The notes beneath the pieces were generated by a model. It searched no databases, was not told the DNA's origin, and saw only the letters and a program-made list of their open reading frames with translations. Shown here piece by piece: positions 34,739 to 42,344 of a DNA stretch of 64,000 nucleotides (the stretch's first letter is position 1; each line of letters begins with the position of its first letter). The position numbers were made by a program, and so were the translations under genes. The stretch is from Myxococcales bacterium UBA1203. Its GTDB lineage: Bacteria; Myxococcota; Myxococcia; Myxococcales; UBA5297. The stretch spans positions 212,818-276,817 of the forward strand of contig DBXV01000016.1 in assembly GCA_002309695.1 (NCBI GenBank), written 5' to 3'.

Positions 34739-37309
34739 TTGACCTCCAAGACAAGCGAATTCTGGGTCCGCGATGACGCGGGAAACACCTACGGCCCCAT
34801 CAGCTTTTCGACGGTGGAGCTCTTCGTCGAGAGCGGGATGTTCAAGGCTCCGGTAACTGCTTCGGCGGACGGTCTGTCGTTTGATGTTCCGGGGAATCTT
34901 CCTGAGCTGCGCGACGCCTTTCCCCGAATTTTCTGGGGCACTGAGGACGAGAAGGCGTCCGTTCCGCGCCTCGTGTCCCTCAGCGGGCCGCGCCTCAGCA
35001 TTCCCAGCCAGGCGAGAACTCTGACGCCCGCTCCCGCTCCTCTGGGAAATCCCGCGGCAGCTTTTTCCGGGACGCCTGACGCGCAGCAGGCTTCTTCGTT
35101 CGGCGGAAGAGATGCGCTGTTCGATGCCGGAAGCGGAGCGTTTTCCGACGGCGGTGCCGTGCCTTCGATGGGCTTTGACGGCCTGAGCGGCGCTCCTTCC
35201 AGCCCGATTCCGCCCGCGGCTCCAGCCGGCATCGGCCGTCTGCCCTTTTCGGGGGACATCACCTTCGATCTGCCGCCTCTTTGCCTGTGCCATCGGGCGG
35301 TCAGCGAGAAGGCGACCGGCCTGCTGACGCTGCAGAACAGCCTCAGGTGCTACAGCCTGTTTTTCCAGAAGGGCGTTCTGGAGTCTGTCTCCAGCCCGCG
35401 CCAGGAAGAGGACCTGGGCGCCTTTGCCGTGGCGCAGAAGAAGCTGACGGAGGCTGAGCTCGATACCCTGCGTGCTAGGGGCGGCGACATCGTCGATGCG
35501 ATTTTCAGTCAGGGCGTTCTGCCGTCCGTAACAGCCATGGAGCTTCTGAATCAGCACCGGATGTCGCTGCTGTTCAAAGCGATTCTGGTGTCCGAGGGCA
35601 GCTTCTGGTTCGACGCCAATGCGCCCCGTCCCACGAGCGGTCAGATGCTGGGCGACCGCTGGACGCCGTTCTGTCAGGCGGCGCGGGCCATTCCCCGCGA
35701 CAAAATCATCTACGGGCTGGGATACAGGGTCGCGCGCCCGGTCATGGCCAGCGGCGGATGGCAGGACGCGGATATTTCGCAGCTGAGCCTGACCGCCCAG
35801 GAACGCCGGATCATGTCGAAGTTCGACGGCACCAAGTCCCTGATTGAGCTGTGCGGCTCGATGCCGGAGGGACAGGCACTGCCGATTCTGCGGACGGCCT
35901 ACCTGCTGGCCTGCTTTGAGGTGATTTCCTTCGCCAGCAGCGGCGGTGAAGGTGCCGCGGCGGTGGCTGGCTTTCAGCATCGGTTCCTGCGCGGCAGCAT
36001 GGCGCCCATGTCTGTGGAGCGCACTTCGACGCCTCAGCCTTTCGAGCGCATGGGAACGCAGCCGCCCCGCTTCGGCACGAATCCTCCGCAGCGCTTCGGT
36101 TCAGAGCCGCATACGACGCCGGCTTCCGGAACCCGTTTCGGAACAAATCCTCCTCAGCAGCGATTTGGAACGGCCAATCCGAATCCATCGGCCACGCCGA
36201 CGCCCCGCTTTGGAACGAATCCGCCGCAGCGCTTCGGTTCGGAGCCGCATCCGACGCCGGCTTCCGGGACCCGATTCGGGACCAATCCGCCGCCCGCTCC
36301 GAGATTCGCGACGCCCTCGCACGCGGTCGGGATGCATTTTGAAACGCCGGTTCCTTCTCCGCGCTTTGCTTCGGACCACACCGGCGCGTCCGCAGATCAG
36401 GCCGCTGCGTCTGTGCAGCGCTTCGGGACCAATCGGCCGGAGCCAGTGGTTCCTTCGCCTCGTTTTGGAACCAATCCGCCGTCTCATTCGCCCTCTGGCG
36501 GCACACGGTTCGGGACGGACCCTGCCGTTTCATCTGCCGCCGCGAACGATTCTTCCGCGGTCCGCAGGCCGACTGTCCCGCCGGTGAGACGCATGCAGAC
36601 GGAGAATCCGAAGCCGCCTGTCAGTTCCGCGGGCCATGAAGGCGAAATTGCTGAGCTCAAAGCGCAGCTGGAATCCCTCAGCAAAAAGAACCATTTCGAG
36701 GCGCTTTCCGTTGCGGAGACAGCCTCCGGTTCGGCCTTCAAGCTGGCCTTCTTCAAGCTGGCCAAAAAGTACCACCCGGACACTGCCATCGGCGCTCCTC
36801 CGGAGGTCGCTGAGCTCAAGGCCGCCATCTTCGCCCGGCTCAATGAGGCCTATCAGGTGCTCGACAACCCGAAGTCCCGCACCGAATACCTGGAATCGAT
36901 TCAGAACGGCGGAACCGGGGAGAAGGTTGACGTGGCTTCCGTTCTCGCCGCCGAAGAAAAGTACATGAAGGCCGTCGTCTGCCTGAAGGCGCGGAAATAC
37001 AAAGACGCACTGAGCCTGATGGAGGCGGCGGTGGCCCTCAACGACAAGGAGGGAGAGTTCTGGGCCGGGCGGGGCTTCGCCTCATTCATGGCGTCTCAGA
37101 ACAAGCTGGAGGCCAGGGCCGGGGCGCTGAGCGACATTGAAAAGGGCCTGGAACGAAATCCCCGCTGTGCCGAGGCCTATTTTTACCGGGGGCAGGTTGA
37201 GAAAATTTCCGGCGACAAGGAGGCCGCGCGGGCGGCGTACCAGAAGACGCTGGAGCTTCAGCCCGGCCACCAGGAAGCGCAGCGCGAGCTTCGCTGGCTT
37301 GGTCAGTGA
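34739..37309 (+). CDS. DUF4388-like, J-domain and TPR protein with RFGTNPP repeats
   Basis: The 856-residue protein joins several parts. Residues 1-60 resemble a GYF_2-type module (EFWVRDDAGNTYGPISFSTV). A DUF4388-like signalling domain spans about 170-400. A Pro-rich region near 440-610 repeats RFGTNPP and RFGSEPH. A J-domain near 640-720 keeps the HPD motif (KKYHPDTA), so it can contact an Hsp70. TPR-like helices end the protein. DUF4388 and J-TPR proteins are common in Myxococcota signalling, but this combination is unusual. The start is TTG 34739 with a G-rich site 9 nt upstream; no better start is visible. Confidence 0.85.
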   Translation: MTSKTSEFWVRDDAGNTYGPISFSTVELFVESGMFKAPVTASADGLSFDVPGNLPELRDAFPRIFWGTEDEKASVPRLVSLSGPRLSIPSQARTLTPAPAPLGNPAAAFSGTPDAQQASSFGGRDALFDAGSGAFSDGGAVPSMGFDGLSGAPSSPIPPAAPAGIGRLPFSGDITFDLPPLCLCHRAVSEKATGLLTLQNSLRCYSLFFQKGVLESVSSPRQEEDLGAFAVAQKKLTEAELDTLRARGGDIVDAIFSQGVLPSVTAMELLNQHRMSLLFKAILVSEGSFWFDANAPRPTSGQMLGDRWTPFCQAARAIPRDKIIYGLGYRVARPVMASGGWQDADISQLSLTAQERRIMSKFDGTKSLIELCGSMPEGQALPILRTAYLLACFEVISFASSGGEGAAAVAGFQHRFLRGSMAPMSVERTSTPQPFERMGTQPPRFGTNPPQRFGSEPHTTPASGTRFGTNPPQQRFGTANPNPSATPTPRFGTNPPQRFGSEPHPTPASGTRFGTNPPPAPRFATPSHAVGMHFETPVPSPRFASDHTGASADQAAASVQRFGTNRPEPVVPSPRFGTNPPSHSPSGGTRFGTDPAVSSAAANDSSAVRRPTVPPVRRMQTENPKPPVSSAGHEGEIAELKAQLESLSKKNHFEALSVAETASGSAFKLAFFKLAKKYHPDTAIGAPPEVAELKAAIFARLNEAYQVLDNPKSRTEYLESIQNGGTGEKVDVASVLAAEEKYMKAVVCLKARKYKDALSLMEAAVALNDKEGEFWAGRGFASFMASQNKLEARAGALSDIEKGLERNPRCAEAYFYRGQVEKISGDKEAARAAYQKTLELQPGHQEAQRELRWLGQ
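36064..36290 (+). repeat. Coding tandem repeat (RFGTNPPQRFGSEPH unit)
   Basis: Two long, nearly identical DNA units starting at about 36066 and 36202 (period about 136 bp) encode PRFGTNPPQRFGSEPH followed by PASGTRFGTNPP. Shorter degenerate copies (RFGTN, RFATP, RFASD, RFGTD) continue to about 36520. Confidence 0.75.
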
Positions 37310-37336
37310 CGACGAGCACACGGACGCCGGCAGAAC

Positions 37337-37377
37337 AAAGTCCCCGCTTTCCGCATTCAGGGAAGCGGGGACTTTTC
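37337..37377. terminator. Bidirectional terminator between DnaJ-type and DUF3108 genes
   Basis: The 13-bp arms AAAGTCCCCGCTT (37337-37349) and AAGCGGGGACTTT (37363-37375) form a long stem with T on both outer sides. It lies between two converging genes and should serve both. Confidence 0.85.
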
Positions 37378-37430
37378 GTCTCAGGAGAGCGGGAACTCCG
37401 AATGAAGCCTTTGGCCGGAACTGGCCTGGC

Positions 37431-38339
37431 TCAGAAGCCGCGTTCCTCAGAGATCAGATCCGCCACGAGCGAGCCCAGAAAAAATTCAGCGTCCACGCGC
37501 ACGGGAATGTGGCGGGCGTCGTCCGTCAAAAACATGTGAACTTCCCGCTTGGCGGAGAGCTGTCCGGAAAAGGCGACTTCGACGTGAACGCGCTTCACCG
37601 CGAATTTTCCCGCCTTGGTCTGGATGCTCTCCTTCCCGACGACGGACGCCTTCAGCGTGAAGGTTTTGCTGCCGGTAAAGACGGGGCTCTCAAATACATC
37701 GCCCGCTGCCAGAGGCTGGAGGCGGAGCAGGTAGAGCATCGCCAGAATGTCCTGCGCGCCCGCCGGAATATCGTAGCTCTTGTCGCGGCGCGGCTTGCCG
37801 CCGCCTTCGCGCCTGACGGATGCTTGGCCCCGACCGCGCTCGAAGCGCGTCCGCTCCCGCCGAACGACTTTGTTTTCATTGGCGAGAAATTCGTTCCCCA
37901 CGGAAAGCCGTGCGCGCGGGTCGAACCAGGAAATGAACTTGTCGCGGACGGGATAGAGAATGAACGCGGGCTTCGACTGCGCTGTCCCGATGAGCGGCCA
38001 GACGGAAACGCCGCCCACCTCCGCCGGGCCGGCAATGAGGAGACTCAGGTCGCCGACGGCAATGCCCAGATAGCTGATGCTGTAAGTCAGCCGCTCTCCG
38101 GGGCTGAATGCGGAAAAGGAAACCGCTCCGCTGTCCGGAAGAGATGGAGCGGCGCCGGGAGAGGCAGGCGCCGCATCCGGGGACGTGGACGCTGCGGGGG
38201 GCGCAGCGGAGGAAACTGCGGACGTCTCGGGCGCGGCGGGAACTGACGATTCTGACGCGGCCAAGCAGGGCAGGGCCCAAAGCGTCAGCGCCAGAAAAGC
38301 CGCTGTTCGTCCGTGCCGATTCAATCGCTTCATCGTCAT
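37431..38339 (-). CDS. DUF3108 periplasmic protein
   Basis: The 302-residue protein has a signal peptide (AAFLALTLWALPCLAAS) and a Pro/Ala/Ser-rich linker of about 50 residues. A DUF3108 domain follows (FSPGERLTYSISYLGIAVGD to VEFFLGSLVADL-like end). The family is beta-rich, found in outer-membrane/periplasmic contexts, and without a settled activity. Its ATG (38339) overlaps the stop of the upstream ompA-like gene in an ATGA junction, so the two are translationally coupled. A second ATG at 38333 is possible. Confidence 0.87.
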   Translation of the reverse strand: MTMKRLNRHGRTAAFLALTLWALPCLAASESSVPAAPETSAVSSAAPPAASTSPDAAPASPGAAPSLPDSGAVSFSAFSPGERLTYSISYLGIAVGDLSLLIAGPAEVGGVSVWPLIGTAQSKPAFILYPVRDKFISWFDPRARLSVGNEFLANENKVVRRERTRFERGRGQASVRREGGGKPRRDKSYDIPAGAQDILAMLYLLRLQPLAAGDVFESPVFTGSKTFTLKASVVGKESIQTKAGKFAVKRVHVEVAFSGQLSAKREVHMFLTDDARHIPVRVDAEFFLGSLVADLISEERGF

Positions 38340-40597
38340 TCAGCGATGTGAACTTCGATGCGGCGGTTGCGTGCGCGTCCCTTGGTCAGGGAGTTGGAGG
38401 CGATGGGCTTCGAGCTGCCCTTGCCCTCGGCGGTGATGCGGTTTTCCTGCACCCCCCGCTTCACGAGCGCCGCCTTGACCGCCTCTGCGCGCGCCTTGGT
38501 GAGCGCCATGAGGGTCGCCGGCTGACCGCGGTTGTCCGTGTGGCTCTCGACGCGGATTTTTTCGACTTTCCCCGTCAGCAGAAGGTCGGCCAGCTGATCC
38601 AGCGTGTCCATGCTGGCTTCGCGCAGGTGAGAGCTCTGGCCGATGAAGCTGGGCGGCGTCTCCATGGCGACTTGGCTGCCCTGAATGGTGACGGAGGGCT
38701 GAGCGGGCCGCGGCTTGTCCAAGGTCAGTGTGATGCGCTTTCCGCCCTCAGAGATGGTCAGCGTCTCAGCCTTTGCCAGATAGCTGTCGCTGAAGAACAC
38801 GGCCCGATGCTCGCCCGGCGTGAGATTTTCGGTCGGAAGGCCATCGGCAGGGACATCGAGGACGCCTTCGCGGCTGTCATCGAGGATGAGTTTTCCGGCC
38901 ACCGGCCTGCCCTCGGCCTGGAGGACGATGCGCGCCTGCTCGTCCGACTGTTCTTCGCTGTCATTGCCTTCCGCTGCTGCGGGAACACTGACGGACGGCT
39001 GCGCTTCCTCTCCGCCTTCCTGTCCCGCAGGCGCCGCGGCTGCATCTTCGGGAGAAACGGCATCACCGCTCTCGGGCTCTGAAGGTGCCGCGGCAGGAAT
39101 TTCAGGCTGCTGACGCTCGGAGGCCTTGTGATCGGCCTCACCGATGTTCGCCGCGACGCCCCCGTCATCCCGGTGATTCATCAGCGGATCAAAGGCGTAG
39201 CTGAGCCCGACATAGAAGGTGAACGCAGGCGAGGGCGCGATGCCGAGGGCGGTCTGTCCGCTGAGGCCAAATTCAAACGCCGCCAGGAAGGACACGTCCG
39301 GAAGCGCCGTGACTTTGGCGCCGATGGCCAGGTGGTGCTCCATGGCGGAAGAGGCCTCGACGGGCTTGCCTTCCGGTGAATGCAGGTCGCCCGTGTTGAG
39401 GGGCAGTGCCATGTCCCATTCGAGGAAGGGCGTGACCCAGGGCAGGGGAAGCTCCAGCCCGAAGGCGATGGCGAGCCGGTTGTAGCGGTTAATGCGGAGC
39501 GCGTACTCGTCGAACGAGGTGGGCGTGTAGCTGTCGTAGATTTTGTCCTGATTGGTGAAGACAGCGCCCAGGTTCAGGTGGAGCACGATGGGAACGCCCT
39601 GATTGATGGTCCGGGCATCCCAGCTGGCGATGATGCTGGGCGCGACATTGAGGCTGACGCCGCTGTCCCAGTCGGCGCCGAAGCCGGGGGCCAGATCGAA
39701 TTTGAGGGAGCCGCCCAGATAGAAGCCGCGGAACACCTGCGTGCTTCCCTTAAAGCCAAAGGTGAAGTTACCCAGCGTCTGCTTCAGGGTGCTGCCCTCC
39801 TCCGACTCCGCGAAATCAGAGGAAATTCGATAGGCCATGAACCCCTCAAAGTAGCGGAGGAAGACGAGGCTCGCCCCAAGCCTCGCGCCCGCGTGGGTCA
39901 GGTCGGTGCCCTGCGTCGGGAAATTGCTCTGTCCGGCGAAGTCTCCCAGCAGCGTGAGCCGCGTGACGCCGTTGGGCCCCAGAATGGCGGAGTCAGTTCT
40001 GAGCAGGCCGATGCTGCCGGAGATTCCCGGAATGGCGCGCAGATTTCTGAGAGAGCGCACTTCGTTTCCGTAGGTCGCGGGCGAATGGTACGGCGCCCCT
40101 TCGAGAGGCCGGTCCTGAGCGCGCTCGATGGCGGCATCGATGGCCGCCGTGATTTCCATGTCGATGGCGCGGGAGACTGCCTGATCGACTTCCTTGTCTC
40201 CGGCGGCGGGCTCATCACTTTTTCCGTCGAAGGAATCGTTGAAAGCCTTCGCGGTCGCCTGGTCGATGGCCTGGTCAATCTCCTCGCCCATGATGGCGCG
40301 CCGGCTGGCCTCATCGGGGTCCAGCTCTTCATCCGCCGTCCGCGGCGCTCCCTCCCGGAACGTGCGCTCAATGTCATTTTCTTCGTCTGTCCCGGCAGAG
40401 GGAGCATTGGCCGCGCTGTCCTGTTCGGGAGCTTCCGCCGGGGAGCTGTCAGCGTTTGCCGGCGCCTGCGCCTGAGATTCGGAGGATGCCGGAACAGCGG
40501 AATCTTGAGCGCTGCTGTCCGCCGCATCGGCTCGGGCAATGGGCAGGGTGAGGGCGGCGATGGTGCAGACGAGAAGCGTTTGGAAGGTGCTGTTCAT
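38336..40597 (-). CDS. OmpA-family outer-membrane protein with acidic N-terminal region
   Basis: The 753-residue protein has a signal peptide (ADA cleavage). Residues of about 25-130 are Ala/Glu/Asp-rich and probably unfolded. A beta-barrel-like central part of about 250 residues follows (aromatic strands such as GFKGSTQVFRGFYLGGSLKF), then a linker, a PEGA-like patch and a C-terminal OmpA domain (VESHTDNRGQP and RARNRRIEVHIAE). The OmpA domain binds peptidoglycan. It therefore likely tethers the outer membrane to the wall. ATG 40597 follows GGAG by 5 nt. It is transcribed ahead of the DUF3108 gene. Confidence 0.88.
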   Translation of the reverse strand: MNSTFQTLLVCTIAALTLPIARADAADSSAQDSAVPASSESQAQAPANADSSPAEAPEQDSAANAPSAGTDEENDIERTFREGAPRTADEELDPDEASRRAIMGEEIDQAIDQATAKAFNDSFDGKSDEPAAGDKEVDQAVSRAIDMEITAAIDAAIERAQDRPLEGAPYHSPATYGNEVRSLRNLRAIPGISGSIGLLRTDSAILGPNGVTRLTLLGDFAGQSNFPTQGTDLTHAGARLGASLVFLRYFEGFMAYRISSDFAESEEGSTLKQTLGNFTFGFKGSTQVFRGFYLGGSLKFDLAPGFGADWDSGVSLNVAPSIIASWDARTINQGVPIVLHLNLGAVFTNQDKIYDSYTPTSFDEYALRINRYNRLAIAFGLELPLPWVTPFLEWDMALPLNTGDLHSPEGKPVEASSAMEHHLAIGAKVTALPDVSFLAAFEFGLSGQTALGIAPSPAFTFYVGLSYAFDPLMNHRDDGGVAANIGEADHKASERQQPEIPAAAPSEPESGDAVSPEDAAAAPAGQEGGEEAQPSVSVPAAAEGNDSEEQSDEQARIVLQAEGRPVAGKLILDDSREGVLDVPADGLPTENLTPGEHRAVFFSDSYLAKAETLTISEGGKRITLTLDKPRPAQPSVTIQGSQVAMETPPSFIGQSSHLREASMDTLDQLADLLLTGKVEKIRVESHTDNRGQPATLMALTKARAEAVKAALVKRGVQENRITAEGKGSSKPIASNSLTKGRARNRRIEVHIAE

Positions 40598-40923
40598 GTC
40601 GTCTCCAAAAGAAAAAGTGGCCGGCACGTCGTCCTGGCCCGGGAGCATCCGCGGATAAGGCATCCCGCTTAAGGGAAAAAAGCGGCGCTCCTTAGCAAAA
40701 CGCAGAGAAAAAAAGAGTTTCTGCGCTGCCCGCGTTTTTCTCCCGCCCCATTGAAAAAAGTGTAGGCAGCGCCCCTTTTTTTGGCGCTCCACGGCCCGCT
40801 TTGGACCGCGTCCGGCGAGGTGGCGGCGGACGGCATCGGAGGGAGGAGCGCTTGGGCGTGCAGGCTCTGTCCGTGTGCAGGACGGGCCAGTTTTGGGCGG
40901 GAATGCTCCCGGCAGGCGGCAGG
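40598..40923. other. Divergent intergenic region before ompA-like and MerR-like genes
   Basis: No gene is supported. The region has a hairpin (GCAGA/TCTGC, about 40702-40724) and an AGCGCC/GGCGCT inverted repeat around a T-run (40769-40788). The octamer GGCGCTCC occurs twice (40684-40691 and 40783-40790). On the minus strand TAAGGA followed by GCGCCGC near 40692 resembles the rpsA -10 region, but lacks a -35. Confidence 0.35.
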
Positions 40924-41502
40924 ATGAATTCAGAGAGACGCTTTTTGACGACGTATGAGGCGAGCCAGCTTTTGGGCGTCAGCCTTCCGACGATTATCAA
41001 CTGGATCAAAGCGGGCCGGCTCAGCGCGCATCGGACGCCCGGCGGCCACAGGCGCATCGACAGGGATGCACTCGTTTCGCTGATCCGGCGCCATGAGCTG
41101 CCGATGCCGCCGGAGCTGATGGAGGAGCGGGCACTGCCGCGCGTTCTGATTCTGGCGAGTTCCAGAGCAGAGCCCGCGAAGGCAGTCTCTCTGGTCCGGG
41201 CCGCCGGATTTGAGGCCAGAGCAGCCCTCGGGGAGCTGTCGATTGGCTTTGAACTGGGACGCTCCGCGCCGGATGCCCTGCTGCTTGACCTGGACTCTCT
41301 GGGCAGCCGGGCTTTTTCAATTCTGCCCGCCCTTGCGGCTGCGCAGGGCTATCAGCCGCCGCCCGCTTTCGGGATTGGCGCGGCCTCTGACGAGAAGACC
41401 ATGAAGAAGGCGGCGGAGGGCGGCCTGACGGCTCTGTTTCTGCCCGATGTGGAGCCGGCCGCTTTTCGCCAGCGCATCGAGCGGGCCCTCAGAAAAGTCT
41501 GA
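40924..41502 (+). CDS. MerR/excisionase-type DNA-binding protein with receiver-like C-terminus
   Basis: The 192-residue protein has an N-terminal helix-turn-helix of the MerR/Xis type (TTYEASQLLGVSLPTIINWI, then GRLSAHRTPGGHRR). A C-terminal alpha/beta domain (VLILASSRAEPAKAV; ALLLDLDSLG; AAEGGLTALFLP) resembles a response-regulator receiver, with an Asp at the expected site. Whether it is phosphorylated cannot be told. ATG 40924 is chosen since the DNA-binding domain begins there; the frame is open further upstream to 40801. Confidence 0.82.
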   Translation: MNSERRFLTTYEASQLLGVSLPTIINWIKAGRLSAHRTPGGHRRIDRDALVSLIRRHELPMPPELMEERALPRVLILASSRAEPAKAVSLVRAAGFEARAALGELSIGFELGRSAPDALLLDLDSLGSRAFSILPALAAAQGYQPPPAFGIGAASDEKTMKKAAEGGLTALFLPDVEPAAFRQRIERALRKV

Positions 41503-41533
41503 TGGGCGGAAAGTCTGACGGGAGAACTTAAGA

Positions 41534-41938
41534 ATGACGTCGAGCGCTGATTTGTCACAGATGAGCGCCGGACGGCTCAGGGCGGAGGCTCTGGCCGCGG
41601 CGCGCCGCTTCAAAAACACCTGGATTGAGTTTGGAGCGGTGCTGATTCAGGTGCGCAGCCGCATGAGCTGGCGGGAGTGGGGATTCGACAGCTTTGAGGC
41701 CTACTGCGCGAAGGAGCTGCACATTCGGCAGAAGACCGCCCAGAAGCTGACCGCCTCGTACGGCTTTCTGATGAAGCACGAGCCTGAAATTGCCGCGTCT
41801 GAGAGCCGCTTTGGTTCCGCCCCCTCGGATGGGCGAGGGACTGATGACATGGCGGCGGATGAATCGGCGGCGCAGTCCTCTTCATCTGCAGCCGGGCCGG
41901 AACATGCCCGCGTTTCAGACCATCAGTGTTCTTGCTGA
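41534..41938 (+). CDS. Conserved unknown protein, N-terminal part (probable frameshifted gene)
   Basis: The 134-residue frame starts at ATG 41534 with GGGAG 9 nt upstream. Residues 1-85 look well structured: RRFKNTWIEFGAVLIQVRSR and WGFDSFEAYCAKELHIRQKT, possibly a helical DNA-binding fold. The remainder becomes Ser/Ala/Asp-rich and ends with DHQCSC, which looks like out-of-frame sequence. The frame at 41904-42260 overlaps it and seems to carry the missing C-terminal half. It lies 31 bp after the MerR-like gene. Function unknown. Confidence 0.6.
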   Translation: MTSSADLSQMSAGRLRAEALAAARRFKNTWIEFGAVLIQVRSRMSWREWGFDSFEAYCAKELHIRQKTAQKLTASYGFLMKHEPEIAASESRFGSAPSDGRGTDDMAADESAAQSSSSAAGPEHARVSDHQCSC

Positions 41939-42260
41939 TGCGGAGGAAAATGGGCGCCTCAGCGATGACGATTACGCCTCTCTCAGGGAGCGCATCTGGG
42001 GAGAGGGCGCCGCCAGCCCGGAACTGGCCCGTGAAATTTGTGAGCGGTTTGCAGCGCCAAAGGCCCCGAAGCCCATCGACCTCACGCTGCGCCGTTTTGC
42101 CGTCAGCGCCCGCAAGCTGTCGGATGGCCTCTCTGCCTGCCAGTCCATTCCGGATGACGTGAAGGCCCGCGCGGAGTCTCTGGCACAGATACTGGCCGAA
42201 TTGGCGGAAGACGCCGCTCAGGACGGCGGAGATTCCGGGGAGAATCAGGCTGCATCCTGA
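41904..42260 (+). CDS. Conserved unknown protein, C-terminal part of the same probable gene
   Basis: The frame is +1 relative to 41534-41938. From ATG 41904 it encodes 118 residues: MPAFQTISVLADAEENGRLS, DDYASLRERIW, ELAREICERF and a helical, Glu/Ala-rich end. No ribosome-binding site is seen, and the protein reads as the natural continuation of the upstream frame. Either a one-base frameshift (mutation or sequencing error) near 41885-41905 split the gene, or the two are translated separately by coupling. The combined length would be about 235-240 residues. Confidence 0.55.
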   Translation: MPAFQTISVLADAEENGRLSDDDYASLRERIWGEGAASPELAREICERFAAPKAPKPIDLTLRRFAVSARKLSDGLSACQSIPDDVKARAESLAQILAELAEDAAQDGGDSGENQAAS

Positions 42261-42286
42261 TCGGCGCGTGCCTGTCAGCCGTACAA

Positions 42287-42330
42287 AAAAGCCCCCGAAC
42301 CTTACGAGGCGCGGGGGCTTTTGTTTTTTT
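42287..42330. terminator. Bidirectional terminator
   Basis: Stem AAGCCCCCG...CGGGGGCTT (about 42289-42297 with 42312-42320) has A residues on the left and TTGTTTTTTT on the right. It separates the plus-strand frameshifted gene from the minus-strand mscS-type gene. Confidence 0.85.
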
Positions 42331-42344
42331 AGCAGAGGGGAAAG

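Noticed and set aside
36064..36520. CRISPR-like array
   Set aside because: The repeated RFGT units are in frame within a coding gene, lack a constant direct repeat with unique spacers, and no cas gene is present.
39380..40672. Plus-strand open frame of 430 codons
   Set aside because: It is antisense to the ompA-like gene, which has a signal peptide and OmpA domain.
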